A stretch of DNA of 64,000 nucleotides from Rutidosis leptorrhynchoides (lineage: Eukaryota > Streptophyta > Magnoliopsida > Asterales > Asteraceae): assembly GCF_046630445.1 (NCBI RefSeq), contig NC_092339.1, positions 55,351,501-55,415,500 of the forward strand, in the 5' to 3' direction. Position 1 is the first letter of the stretch. Every line of letters begins with the position of its first letter. The translations under genes and the position numbers were made by a program. Of the stretch, positions 1 through 11,480 are shown piece by piece. The notes beneath the pieces are model-generated. The model did not search any database. It was not told the DNA's origin and saw only the letters and a program-made list of their open reading frames with translations.

Positions 1-1
1 A

Positions 2-1346
2 CACGACAACTTTCCTGATGAATATCTATTGAAGATAGATTATAATGAAATTCCATGGTTTGCAGACTATGCAAACTACTTAGTATGTGGATTCCTTGAA
101 AAAGGATTATCGTACCAAAAACGAAAGAAATTCTTCAGTGATATAAAACACTATTTCTGGGAAGATCCACATCTGTTTAAAAGTTGTCCAGATGGAATAA
201 TACGCCGATGTGTATTCGGAGATGAAGCCAGTAAAATTTTAAATCATTGTCACACAGGACCAACAGGAGGGCACTATGGGCCTCAACTAACAGCAAGAAA
301 AGTTTATGATGCTGGATTCTATTGGCCTACAATTTACAAAGATGCACACCTTCTTTGCAAATCTTGTGATGCTTGTCAAAGGGCCGGAAAAATAAGTCAA
401 CGTGATGAAATGCCACAAAATGTCATTCAAGTATGTGAAGTATTTGACATTTGGGGTATTGACTTTATGGGTCCATTTCCAAAATCTCATAATAATCTCT
501 ATATTCTCGTAGCCATTGATTATGTATCTAAATGGGCGGAAGCACAAGCTCTCCCAACTAACGATGCACGAGTTGTAGTCAACTTTTTTAAAACGTCTTT
601 TTGCAAGGTTTGGAACACCGAAAGCTTTAATAAGTGATCGGGGAACTCATTTCTTTAATAATCAACTTGAGAAAGTTCTTAAAAGATATGGAGTAACTCA
701 TAAAATCTCCACCGTATATCATCCACAAACAAGTGGACAAGTTGAAAATACCAACCGAGCTTTAAAACGTATTCTAGAAAAAACCGTAGGATCAAATCCG
801 AAGGAATGGTCCATTAAGTTGGAGGATGCACTCTGGGCTTTTAGAACTGCCTACAAAACTCCAATTGGAACCACACCTTTTAGACTCATTTATGGAAAAG
901 CATGTCATCTTCCAGTAAAAATTGAACATAAAGCATTTTGGGCTTTGAAGACATGTAATCTTGATTTACATGAAGCTGGACGTCTACGGTTAAGTCAACT
1001 AAACGAATTAGAAGAATTAAGACATGAAGCATACGAAAATTCGTTAATCTATAAAGAAAGAATGAAGAAATAGTATGATAAAAGAATCAGAAGTTTAAAA
1101 GAACTGAAAGAAGGAGACAGAGTTCTTCTTTTCAATTCACGACTCAAGCTATTTCCTGGAAAATTAAAATCAAGATGGTCTGGACCATTCATAGTCAAAA
1201 GAGTTTTCCCATACGGAATGATAGAATTAATAAATTCAAATGGAATTGAATTTAAAGTTAATGGTCACAGAGTTAAACATTACATAGATAGTCCGATGGA
1301 AGTCGACAACGAAGTTAATCACAATTTCGATACCACAGCTAACTAA
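2..1346 (+). pseudogene. Athila-A integrase, C-terminal part of pol (broken)
   Basis: This is the integrase end of a Ty3/gypsy polyprotein, which would insert the element's cDNA into host DNA. The frame is open from position 2, so the gene starts upstream. An H2C2 zinc-binding module is visible ([12 protein letters not shown], then CKSCDAC). The catalytic core follows, with GIDFMGPFP for the first Asp and LISDRGTHF for the second, and [13 protein letters not shown] near the catalytic Glu. The tail has the GDRVLLF and SRWSGPF signatures of the integrase C-terminus. There are two breaks. One extra T in a T run near 598-602 shifts the frame. A TAG at 1071-1073 stands where a Trp codon is expected. 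The natural stop is TAA at 1344-1346, followed at once by the AAGTGTGGGGA motif. Similarity to the Athila lineage is strong. Confidence 0.93.
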
Positions 1347-1551
1347 GTGTGGGGAGAATCAAGTCTTTTAAGGATTTTATGTATTTCTGTTAGAGTTAGA
1401 TTTTCTGTTTTCGTGTAGTTCTCGAAAATGGAACCCGAATGGTCTTTCCCTAGCAGACCCTAAAGAACTAGTCTTCTCCCCCCATTCTGAATTTTTATTT
1501 TTTTTAGGTTTTTACGAAATAAAGACTTCCTGTGAACTAAACCATGGTCTA

Positions 1552-1935
1552 ATGCTACACGCTTTGATCACTAAACCTAATAATGACACACTTCCGAGTA
1601 AAATAGTATCAGTAATCAAAGAAAGATTGGACGGAGTAAGAAAAGAATCCAGATGCGTAGATAATAAGTTACAATTTGGTAAAGGAAAATCAAAATCCGC
1701 AGCGAAAAGAAGAGCACGACACCTAGAAAGATGTCACAAATGCGGAAAATGGTCACATGGAGGTAAATGTTCAAATAATCAAACCTATTCAAACACTGAA
1801 TTTGTTACTTTATGTAGAGACGGACCGTTCATATGTTTAGAAGAAAAAATACTGAATGCTCGAGGTTACGCCTATGTAGCCATGGAAAATCAATTAAACC
1901 GACTATCTTATGAATGGGATATATCATATCACTAA
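1552..1935 (+). CDS. small basic ORF with zinc-knuckle-like motif, between pol and the ATHILA ORF
   Basis: This is an intact 127-codon ORF starting at ATG 1552, about 200 bp after the integrase stop. I do not recognise a named family. Residues about 45-62 are rich in Lys and Arg (KGKSKSAAKRRARHLERC). They run directly into C-x2-C-x4-H-x3-C (CHKCGKWSHGGKC), one residue shorter in the last spacer than the standard retroviral zinc knuckle. A basic stretch plus a knuckle suggests nucleic-acid binding and possibly nuclear targeting; that is inference. The ORF is absent from Athila-B, where this interval is deleted. It could be an Athila accessory protein or the exon of a longer spliced product. 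Confidence 0.55.
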   Translation: MLHALITKPNNDTLPSKIVSVIKERLDGVRKESRCVDNKLQFGKGKSKSAAKRRARHLERCHKCGKWSHGGKCSNNQTYSNTEFVTLCRDGPFICLEEKILNARGYAYVAMENQLNRLSYEWDISYH

Positions 1936-2886
1936 GAATACTATCTCACAGGTAAGTCTGTACAGTTTTTATTTTTATTTTTATTTTTATTTTTATTTTT
2001 ATTTTTAACCTTTTGATAATAAACGCTAATTTGTTCGCTATAAACTATTAAATTGGTATTGAATAAAATTAGGTTTGGCGACCGAAATTATTGATATCAT
2101 ACAAAAATTTATTACATCACTGCGAAATTTAACGTTTATTCTTAAGGTATAAATATCTTTAATCAATCAACCCAAAATATTTCAAAAATTCGTCATGAGT
2201 TAAATTAGGTCATGGAACCGAAATTACTTTACCGAAAAGAGGGGCGCATATTTTTGATAATATTTGATTGATTAAAGTGGGATAAAAGACCAAAAAGATT
2301 TTTAATTTTATTTTTACCATGTTTTTAAAATTAATAAATTAGTATTAAAAAAAATTATTGTAAACTTTTTAAATCAATATATTTAAAATTGTAAATATTT
2401 GAAAAATTAATCTTTTTAATATAAGTTTGTATGTATAAAAACAAAAATATAATATAAGTTTGGTGTGAATTTATAATATGAATTTTTAATTAAGTTTGGT
2501 GTGAATTTTTAATTTTATGCATTTTAAATTTAAGTTTGGTGTGAATTTAAAAACAAAAATTTACTTTATTTTGCTAAGTTAAAAATATGATTTTTAAAAT
2601 TCGTCGTAAGTTGAAGACTAGGTCTTTGAACCGAAATTGCTTTACCCGAGGGAGGGACGAGAACTTTTATTATCATTATTTTTAATCTTATTGAATTAAA
2701 GTATGCCAAAAACATTAAAAACCCCAAAAATCTTAGCTTTTAAAACAATCGCTACAAAAAGACAAATTTTAAAATTTTGTCGAAGGACGGACTAGGACAT
2801 CGTTCCGAAACGACCTCGTCCTAAATAACAAGGAAAACAAAATTTTAAAATTAATTAATTAATTGTTTTATAAGATAAGGTTTTTA

Positions 2887-2924
<38 letters not shown>

Positions 2925-3116
2925 ACCGCGACTCGCGGAGTTTGTAAGGGTCAAACACCGCAAGTCGCGGAGGACCAAAATTACTGAAAAAAATTAAAAA
3001 GGGCCGAACAGCTCAGTTGCACACACCCACAACTCATTTTACTGCGAAAACAAACGAAAAAACACTCTCAATTTCGTAATTTTTAGCCGTTTTTCATCAA
3101 ATCTTTTACTAAAATC
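1936..3116 (+). other. Athila-A non-coding spacer between the small ORF and the ATHILA ORF
   Basis: No coding frame is supported here. The spacer holds a (TTTTTA)n run at about 1966-2004, three copies of AAGTTTGGTGTGAATTT near 2456, 2494 and 2532, and a homopolymer of about 36 A at 2888-2923. A module around ACCGAAATTRCTTTACC occurs at about 2216 and 2632, and again in Athila-B near 32315. A pair of near-palindromes of the CCGCGACTCGCGG type lies at about 2927-2976. Athila-B keeps the stretch matching 2525-2705 but lacks the rest. Confidence 0.7.
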
Positions 3117-5128
3117 ATGTTGAGAAGGATGCTATCAAGGAATTACTCAAGAAAAATGGTAAATTTCTACACCTAAACACCATTTAATCCGAAAATTAGT
3201 GTTCTTGAGCAATTTTATACCCAATTCGATTTTGATGCTTTTTAGTGTAATTATGCTTGAATTGTTTATGTATTATGCTTGTATAACCCAGATTGATGCT
3301 ATTTAACATGATTAGAAGCCTTAAACTTCAAATTTTGAGTAATCTAGGGTTTGTGTTCTTGAGCAAATTTGGGGCTTTTTGATATAAACAGGTTATGGCC
3401 GATTTTTGTCATGAATTATTGCTAAATTAAGTAGTGTAACATGTTTAGGTAGTTAAATGATCCAAACTTTGAGCCTAAACATGATTTTTGAGAATTAAAG
3501 TGAACTTTTTCAAGTCTAAAATTCATGAATTTGATTTTTGAGAGATAATGTCATTTGAAACTTGTTTAATTGCTAGTAATGATTATTTTGACATGTTATT
3601 TGAGTTGAATGCTTATGAACTTGGCGAACATTTTCGTATATGCTTATTTGAAAAAGTGTAGATTTGATAAAAATATGAAAATGAGTTTGGACATGTCATT
3701 GTAATTATTTTGATTGATGATTTTGCTGACACTAATGCATATTTGGATGCACAAAAATTGTGTTTGATGTGTTTTGCAGACTGAAAGGGGTGAATCTTCA
3801 TCCCAAGCTCGCAATGCTCCTCCTGAGAATGCGGAACAACAGGATGTTGATAGCTATTATAAACAAGATATACCTCATCCAGTTATGACATTTTCAGATA
3901 TGCACTTGGAATATTTGCACCCGAACTTGAGATTTGACAGACGTTGGATAGATTATCCAAAATACCAAAGGGGCTTGCATACTCTTCATTCTAAAGCTGT
4001 TGAAGTACCTAGGGTAATAGAATGGGCACCGTTAGAAGCTGTAGAATTAGCCGGGCCAATTAGAGAATTACTTACACAGAGGTATGGTAATTCTACTTTT
4101 AACGATTGGGTACGTTTATTCAACATGCGTAGACCTATATATAAAGTATGGTGTGAAGAATTATTGTGTAGTATAGAAATAAATGATCGGGTAGCTAGTT
4201 TAACCGATCGATCTTTTATTAGATTTTTGTTAGGAGGTTCGATGCGCCACATGTCTCTACTAGACATGGCTCAGGCCTTACGTATATATACGCCTGAGGA
4301 GTTAGCATCTGCCGATTGTAGAGGGTTGATATTGAACGGTAGGAAAATTGATGAAAATTTTGATACGCATGGTGTATGGAGTCAAATGACTAGCCATCAC
4401 CGATTTAAAGGGGGAAATTACTCTTATTTGGATATAGATAGAGCAGAGTTAAGAGTAATTCATAGGTTTTTAGCCAATTCGATTACACAACGAGGTAAGA
4501 ATAAGGAAAAGGTAAATGAACAGGATTTGTTTTACCACATGTGTATTCGAGACCCACAAAGCGCTGTAAGTATACCTTATTGTGTGGGTTATTATTTATC
4601 AGCTATGGTTAGGGGGATGAGACCGCATAGCATAATAGGAGGTGGTATATTTATTACATTAATTGCTGAGTATCTCAATGTGGATATAAGTCGGGGGGGG
4701 GATTATTAGTCGAAGAACCAGAACCCCGCGATACAATAGGTTTAAATGTATACCATGGTGCGAAGGTTTTGAAGAGGCGAAATAACGCCGCAGTACGATA
4801 TAATGGTAGACATCCACAGGTTGAGAGAAACCAACAGCCAGGTAATGTGGGAGGGGGAAATGAAATGACAGAAATGCAAAGGTTTATAGCTTCACAAGAG
4901 TATGAAAATGCTAGACATAGAGCATTTGAAGATTGGCAAGTTCATCAAAACCAAATCATAGCTCATTGCCAACATGTAGGTAGAAACTATATTCCTACTC
5001 CATCGCCCGTATTTCCTCCCTGGTCTATAGAGATGCAACCACCGTATCCTACGTATAACCCAGCCGAAGCATTCTATAACACATACGGTTATGCATGGAA
5101 CCCCTACTGGTATCAGTGTCATCCCTAG
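3117..5128 (+). pseudogene. ATHILA ORF (PF03078-type, env-position ORF), two exons, frameshifted
   Basis: This ORF lies downstream of integrase, the position of the so-called env-like ORF of Athila. Its function is unknown. The main frame (3780-4709) shows the family pattern: an N-terminal polar stretch, then FIRFLLGGSMRHMSLLDMAQ, TPEELA, a later RELRVIHRFLANSI-type block with DLFYHMCIRD, and a hydrophobic stretch near IPYCVGYYLSAMVRGMRP. The main frame has no upstream ATG. An in-phase first exon (3117-3158, starting MLRRMLSRN) and GT-AG borders give a start. After 4709 the frame is lost at a run of nine G (4693-4701). One base of slippage restores it through to 5128, including the downstream frame from 4769. 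There is no evident signal peptide. The run could also be an assembly error, which would make the gene intact. Confidence 0.8.
3159..3779 (+). other. predicted intron of the ATHILA ORF
   Basis: The donor is ATG|GTAAAT at 3158/3159 and the acceptor is TTTTGCAG ending at 3779. The interval is T-rich, as plant introns are. Exon 1 ends after a complete codon and exon 2 begins with a complete codon, so the join is phase 0. An in-frame TGA at 3765-3767 and the lack of a nearby ATG make an unspliced start unlikely. Splicing of a downstream Athila ORF fits production from a subgenomic RNA. Confidence 0.65.
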
Positions 5129-5582
5129 TCTACTTAGTTTTATTTATTTTATAATTGGTAATGTTGATACATTTAATACTTATGTTAATATTGTAATAGT
5201 TTTTATAATTTTCTAACTTTTATTATTAGATTTTAATAATGTTTGAATGTGGGGTAATATACCAAACTTCAAAAATATGTATATATGTTTGCAGTTTATC
5301 TTATGTACACAACAGGGTAAAACAACGTATTTTCAAAGACTGGCATTAAGTTCAGCAAAAGCAACTAATTTTGACGACAAGATGCAAAATATATGTGAAA
5401 TAACAACAAGACGGAATGAACAAATGATGTGCACCATTTATCATTCAACACAAACAACAATATATTTGGAAACTTTGGTAAAATTTAATCATTTCTACGC
5501 TAATCACCCTCAATAATTTAAATTGTTACTGATTTCTTGCAAATGAGGGCATTGCAAGATCTTAAGTGTGGGAAGGGGTTAA
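5129..5582 (+). other. Athila-A 3' region, first part
   Basis: This is non-coding sequence downstream of the ATHILA ORF. From about 5248 it closely parallels Athila-B 32425-32755, which shows it is element sequence. It ends at AAGTGTGGGAAGGGGTTAA, where element C is inserted. The short frame at 5247-5516 is not conserved as coding in Athila-B, which carries in-frame differences. Confidence 0.75.
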
Positions 5583-7525
5583 TGAAAGGACCCGTTCATA
5601 TACATTATAAACGATTCACAATAGTTGATTACATTGCGAGGTATTTGACCTCTATATGATACATTTTACAAACATTGCATTCGTTTTTAAAAGACAATCT
5701 TTCTTTATATCAAAAATTGACAGGCATGCATACCATTTCATAATATCCACTATCCACTATAAATTGATTTAATAATAATCTTTGATGAACTCAATGACTC
5801 GAATGCAACGTTCTTCGAAATATGCTATGAAAGACTCCAAGTAATATCTTTAAAATGAGCCAATGCACAGCGGAAGATTTCTTTAACACCTGAGAATAAA
5901 CATGCTTTAAAGTGTCAACCAAAAGGTTGGTGAGTTCATTAGTTTATCATAATCATTTATTTCCATCATTTTAATAGACCACAAGAATTTCATTTCCAGT
6001 TCTCATAAATATACGTCCCATGCATAGAGACAAAAATAATCATTCATATGGTGAACACCTGGTAATCGACATTAACTAGATACATATAAGAATATCCCCT
6101 ATCATTCCGGGATCCTCCTTCGGACATGATATAAATTTCGAAGTACTAAAGCATCCAGTACTTTGGATGGGGTTTGTTAGGCCCAATAGATCTATCTTTA
6201 GGATTCGCGTCAATTAGGGTGTCTGTTCCCTAATTCTTAGATTACCAGACTTTAATAAAAAGGGGCATATTCGATTTCGATAATTCAACCATAGAATGTA
6301 GTTTCAATTACTTGTGTCTATTTCGTCAAACATTTATAAAAGCGCATGTATTCTCAGTCCCAAAAATATTAAGGGTAAAAAGGTAAATGAAACTCACCAT
6401 ACTGTATTTCGTAGTAAAAATACATATAACGTCATTGAACAAGTGCAAGGTTGGCCTCGGATTCACGAACCTAAATTAATTATATATATTTATGTGTTGG
6501 TCAATATTTGTCTAACAAATTAGTTCAAGTCATAGTGTACCACAATCCTAATGCTCGAGACTAATATGCAAAAGTCAACAAAAGTAAATTTGACTCAAAA
6601 TAATTTCCAAAAATCTATACATGATTAATATATAGTTTAAATATCGTCGTTTTATATTTTTAAATATTTTTAAAAGATTTATTAGAGTAAATAATATAAT
6701 TTATTTATTAATAAATAAAATTTTATATTATATTTATATAATAAAATATACTTTTATATATATTAAGTAATAAAATTTATAGGGTTCATTTAATATTATA
6801 AAGATAATATGATAGGTATTATTAAAGTAAGTTATTACACGTAATAAAATATGTTTGTATCAAATATTTATTTGATAAAATAATATCTATAATGATAGTA
6901 AGTAAAATTTGTATTATTTTGTAATAATAATTATTATTATAAAAATATCAATATTTATAATTACTAAGATGACATTATGATAAAACGATAATTCTAATTA
7001 TGATAACTTTAATATTTACGATAATTTTTAATATTATCTTTAAAATAATAATTCTATTTAAAATAATAATAATAATGATATTTTATAGTACCAATGACAT
7101 TTCTATTAAAATGATAATTTTTGTTAAAATGATAGTTTTAATACTAACGATAATTTTAATAATAATAGTAATGATAAAAATAATAAGAACGATAATTTTA
7201 TCTAAATCAATATCTTATAATATTTTAATTTCATCATGATACTCTTACCCATTATTTCCTAATCGTTTCGTTTAATAGCTTTTAATCGTCTTTTATATCG
7301 TGTTCGTAATAATGATAATAATAGTAATCAAAATAATTAGGTGTTACAAATATTTGTTTTAATTACACTAATATTAATAATGATAGTTACCATAACATTA
7401 TTAACGATAATACTAATAATTATCTTAATGATAATATAGTATAGTAATAATAATAATAACAATAACAATAACTATTTTTAAATAATGATATATATATTAA
7501 TAATGATAATAATAATAATAATACC

Positions 7526-7594
<69 letters not shown>

Positions 7595-9539
7595 TGGATA
7601 ATAATAATAATACTAATTAAAAATTTAACGATAATAACGATAGTAATAATAAAAAAAATAACAATTTTTAATGATAAATCCTTTTATTGATAAAGATAAT
7701 AATAATAATAATAAGATAAAACTAGAACGACGATAATAACGACGATAATAATAATTATTTTTAATAATAATACAAAAATTCGATGGACTGTAACTTCAAA
7801 TCCGTTCATCGAAATCATTCGATATCTAAATGAAAAGTTCTTAATTTTTCGCTAGCTTTCCAACGACATGCATATCTTATACCTTATCTCAGTCGCATAT
7901 ATAACTAATTCAGGATTCAACATAACCTAACTAAAGGCAATATCAAAAGTACAAACATGCATAATCCTATATACTCGAGCACTAGTCAGGGATACACTAT
8001 TAGTATGTAAAAGTTAAATTATGAGTACTCACGTATCAATATTGAGATTCAATATTGCAGGAAAGGTACGTAGACGCAACGGAGATGATAAACACTATAT
8101 TGACCTCACGAGCATACCCATGAACCATACCCAATCACCTCCATAGCTATAACCCATAATTTCCTTAATCCAATCCCACTTGAAAAACAATTTCGAAATC
8201 ACTCGGACAGCACTCTGACGTAATATTTTATGTATACTAATAATGTCTTGAAATAATACGGAGTAAATATATATATGTAAATCGATTGAGAGAGTTTAGA
8301 GAAAAATATTTTCAAGTTTCTATGAAATAATGAAACCTATTGAATTCTATTTATAATAGATTTTTGAATTATTAAAGTGAATTATTAAAGTATGAATTAT
8401 TAAAGTGAATTATTAAAGTATAAATTATTAAAGTGAATTATTAAAGTATGAATTATTAAAGTGAATTATTAAAGTATGAATTATTAAAGTGAATTATTAA
8501 AGTTAAAGTAAAGTAAAAATAAAGTAAAGGTAAAGTTTAAGTATAGTAAAAGTATAAAACTATGTACGTATAATACGCGTATAAATATATATAATATTAA
8601 TGTAAATCGTTATATATATTTAATAAAATAAAATATAAATATCGTTATCTTTATCATACTGGTTAAGTAATGAGTTGTCAAAAGTGGTTCTAGATATTTA
8701 TAAAAGTTATATACGTTTTAATAATAAAGTTTTTTTTTTAAACTGAAAGCGTTTTTGTACGTTTGAAACTAAATCAAATAAATATAATAATTTTGTTTTC
8801 CAAAACCAAATATATTTTTAAGAATCATTTTGTTTAAAGGTTAAAATAATGGAAATCGTTATATCATAAAATGTTTTAGAAAAGTAGAATCATATATATT
8901 CATAATAGGTTTCAAGTTTTTAAATTACAGTTTATTGGTGAAGCATGGGATAAAGTTCAAAGGTTAAATAAACGTATGAAATCATCTTAATGAAAAATGT
9001 CGAGTTACTTAACTTGTCGATATCCAACATCTAAGTTATTTACACTTCACGTTCTTACTTATAAATCACTTTACCATTTTCCGAATGTTGTCAAAAAGAA
9101 TAGATTTCTTAAATCACAGTGGACCTCATAACATAGACCCGTAATCATAGCATAATGTATCTGATAAATCAATCATTTGATATTATCTTCTAATTCCATC
9201 GATAAACATATTGAAATAAATACGTTCATGTAAAGTATTATACGTTTAATACTTTATTAATATTCTCAAGTTATAATATATATATATACATATATATACA
9301 TATTTATTTATATATAACGGTTCGTGAATCGTCAGAATTTGGTCGAGGTTATAATGAATGTATGAACACAATTTAAAATTCTTGAGATTTAACTTAACAA
9401 ACTTTGCTTATCGTGTCAGAATAATATAAAGATAAAGTTTAAATTTGGTTGGAAATTTCCGGATTGTCACAGTTAAATTCTTTCGGATTTTGGATTTTTA
9501 AAATTTTTATCTTAAACACTTGGTTACCATTAAAGAAAT
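5583..9539 (-). repeat. Element C 3' LTR (left copy)
   Basis: This LTR is about 3957 bp and very AT-rich, with no coding capacity. It includes a long interrupted TAA/AAT microsatellite (about 7440-7590), a GAATTATTAAAGT minisatellite (about 8367-8500) and the conserved hairpin CAACC-loop-GGTTG (plus-strand positions 5924-5938). Frames at 6314-6523 and 7000-7239 are low-complexity or recur only because the LTR is duplicated. Confidence 0.88.
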
Positions 9540-9908
9540 TTCGTCCCGAAATTTGAGTGGAAAGGTCGTGAATGATAATAAGTATGTTTTCATGATGCAT
9601 ACATGCTGAAAATTAGAGCTTTATCATCAGCGAATAATTTGGATAAACAATCCATTTATATGAAGAGTACGAATGAAGCTAACATAGAAGAGTGAAATGA
9701 GTAAGTGTAGATTCATCTTATCATTTGACGTAGATATGATTGATTTCCATATTTCAAGGGATTTGAAGAAAATCTTTGTAATAAGATTTGATTCTCTGGT
9801 AACAAAAGGAATTAGGATCCGCTTTAAATGCGATCGTCCATTTTAATTGTTCTGTCGGAGATTTTCTTATAAATTCACCTCCTTCGTTTTCTTACAACTC
9901 ACACCTTC
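9540..9908. other. Element C internal sequence next to the 3' LTR
   Basis: It begins TTAAAGAAATTTCGTCCCGA, the reverse of the purine-rich tract that precedes the 3' LTR in this family. It matches element E after 52088. No gene is seen. Confidence 0.6.
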
Positions 9909-10524
9909 TGTTGATGCATTTTATGCAAGTCCCTAGACATCTAACCTCGTCCATTGCAGGTACAACAGTTTACAGGCCACCATGATCGTTCGTTATTATC
10001 CTATCCGTGTTTATATGTGGTTACAGCAACTGCTGGAACGAGATTTGGATGTTTGACTATGTTAGACTTAGTCAGACGTCCGAGTGAAGCCTCACTCGTA
10101 CATCTGACAGGCTCATACGCACGGTTGATGCTGAGCTAAGTCACAATTACAACCTAAATGAGAAGACACGAGTGAGTGATCACCCGTACGACTGATGAAG
10201 CCAACTCGTATGTGTGATGGATGAATCGTACGTGTGAGTCAACAGCAGGGGTATATAAAGTCTTATGTTCTTCATTTTAGGTTAAGCCTCTCATTTGTTA
10301 TACACACTCAGATCTGGTGAGCTCCTCCGATTCTCTCTCAACCCAAATCACCCAGGTGGTGAATAATAGCTCTAGGTGTTGATCTAATCACACTTGATTT
10401 AGTTGTGGTATGACTAAATTAATCCCAAAAAGCTTAACCTATTCACTAGAGGGTTTGATTCACTTATTCCGTCATTGTGTGAGTTAAATCTGTTGATTTC
10501 TAAGTTCCTAGTCATGTTTCATCA
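9909..10524 (+). mobile_element. Solo LTR F inside element C
   Basis: This 616-bp segment begins TGTTGATGCA and ends GTTTCATCA. It is flanked by identical CCTTC (9904-9908 and 10525-10529). It is absent from the matching interval of element E (about 52500-52550). It has a TATATAAAG box at 10252-10260. No internal domain follows, so it is a solo LTR left by LTR-LTR recombination. The strand is inferred from the TATA box. The 61-codon frame at 9954-10139 lies within it and is not supported as a gene. Confidence 0.8.
10252..10260 (+). promoter_or_regulatory. TATA box of solo LTR F
   Basis: TATATAAAG lies about 345 bp into the LTR, a normal position for the U3 promoter. It is followed by CT-rich sequence where transcription could begin. 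Confidence 0.5.
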
Positions 10525-10571
10525 CCTTCTATTCTTTCCCCCTCAACTCATATTTTAAAGTATTCATCAAT

Positions 10572-10745
10572 ATGCTCCATCCAGTTCTGATTCTCGATAT
10601 ACTTATAACTTTCATATCGGTCATTCTTCTTTTTCATCTACTGCCGGAAGAATCTATTTACTTCTACTATACTCTTGGGTTTATAGTGTTTCTAGTTCTC
10701 CCGTGTCTTTATATTGCTATATGCATCGATACATATGGTTTATAA
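10572..10745 (+). CDS. antisense small ORF 1 of element C (two hydrophobic segments)
   Basis: This 57-codon ORF starts at ATG 10572 and stops at TAA 10743-10745. It runs opposite to the element's own transcription. Two hydrophobic stretches (residues about 5-24 and 36-52) flank a short charged turn, LLPEESIY. The same ORF, same length with no gaps, occurs in both E copies (52557 and 60700). I count about 37 of 57 identical residues against E. The function is unknown. Antisense ORFs between the coding region and 3' LTR are known in some Tat-lineage gypsy elements; that this is equivalent is inference. Confidence 0.5.
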   Translation: MLHPVLILDILITFISVILLFHLLPEESIYFYYTLGFIVFLVLPCLYIAICIDTYGL

Positions 10746-10748
10746 TTT

Positions 10749-10994
10749 TTGGTTTGTCGTTGGACTTTATATCTTCCCTTATATTTCAAAGTCTCTGTTT
10801 CTATCTTCTATAATCATTGTCATCCACAGTTAATGCTCTCTTTTATTTGCTGCAATTTATACCCCAATTTCTATTTCGGAGTTTTGTCCTTTCGTTTCTT
10901 CTTCTTGCGATTAAGCACCGCTTGTAATGGTCCAGAATTCACAGATATGAATTTCAGAATGAACATTGTTAATGTTCTAGGAAGAAAATTGTGA
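10749..10994 (+). pseudogene. antisense ORF 2 of element C (shortened)
   Basis: This frame continues in phase directly after the TAA of antisense ORF 1. It matches the ORFs at 52734-53069 and 60877-61212 in element E through CNGPEF and FRMNIVNVL, then meets TGA at 10992-10994. E runs on for about 30 more codons to FLDILEV. The C version starts at TTG, not ATG. It has no recognised domain. Confidence 0.4.
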
Positions 10995-11480
10995 TGGCAC
11001 AATCTTGACTTGTCAAATTACTAGAATACCTTGGAAAAGGCCGAATCATCAAGAAATATTTTCTTGATATTTTAGAGGTTAAATAGAATACAAGAGTCGT
11101 ATAACATGGCACATGATGATGTTATGATCTGTGAACCATCACGTTCCATTTAGAAACTCAGCATGAATTACTGTAATATAATCACGTTGATCAAGTGTCA
11201 TTATATTATACTAACTCATGCTTCAGTTTCCAACACTACTTCAAAAACATTCATATTTTAAACTCAAAGGTTTACAGAGTATAGGAACTAAACAGTTTCC
11301 TTTTTGATGTAATACAGATAGCGCAAAGATATAAATGATTCCAGATAAGAATAGTTATGGAAATATCTTCAGAAATATGGAGGATATTTCTAATGAAAGA
11401 TACGATGATATCTTAGAATTTCTAATATCAGAGGATGATGAAGAATATTGTCTGTAAGGGTTTAGTGTCAGGAGCAAGGT

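Noticed and set aside
3780..5128. Viral envelope glycoprotein
   Set aside because: The ORF is in the env position but shows no signal peptide or clear envelope architecture. It fits the ATHILA ORF family of unknown function.
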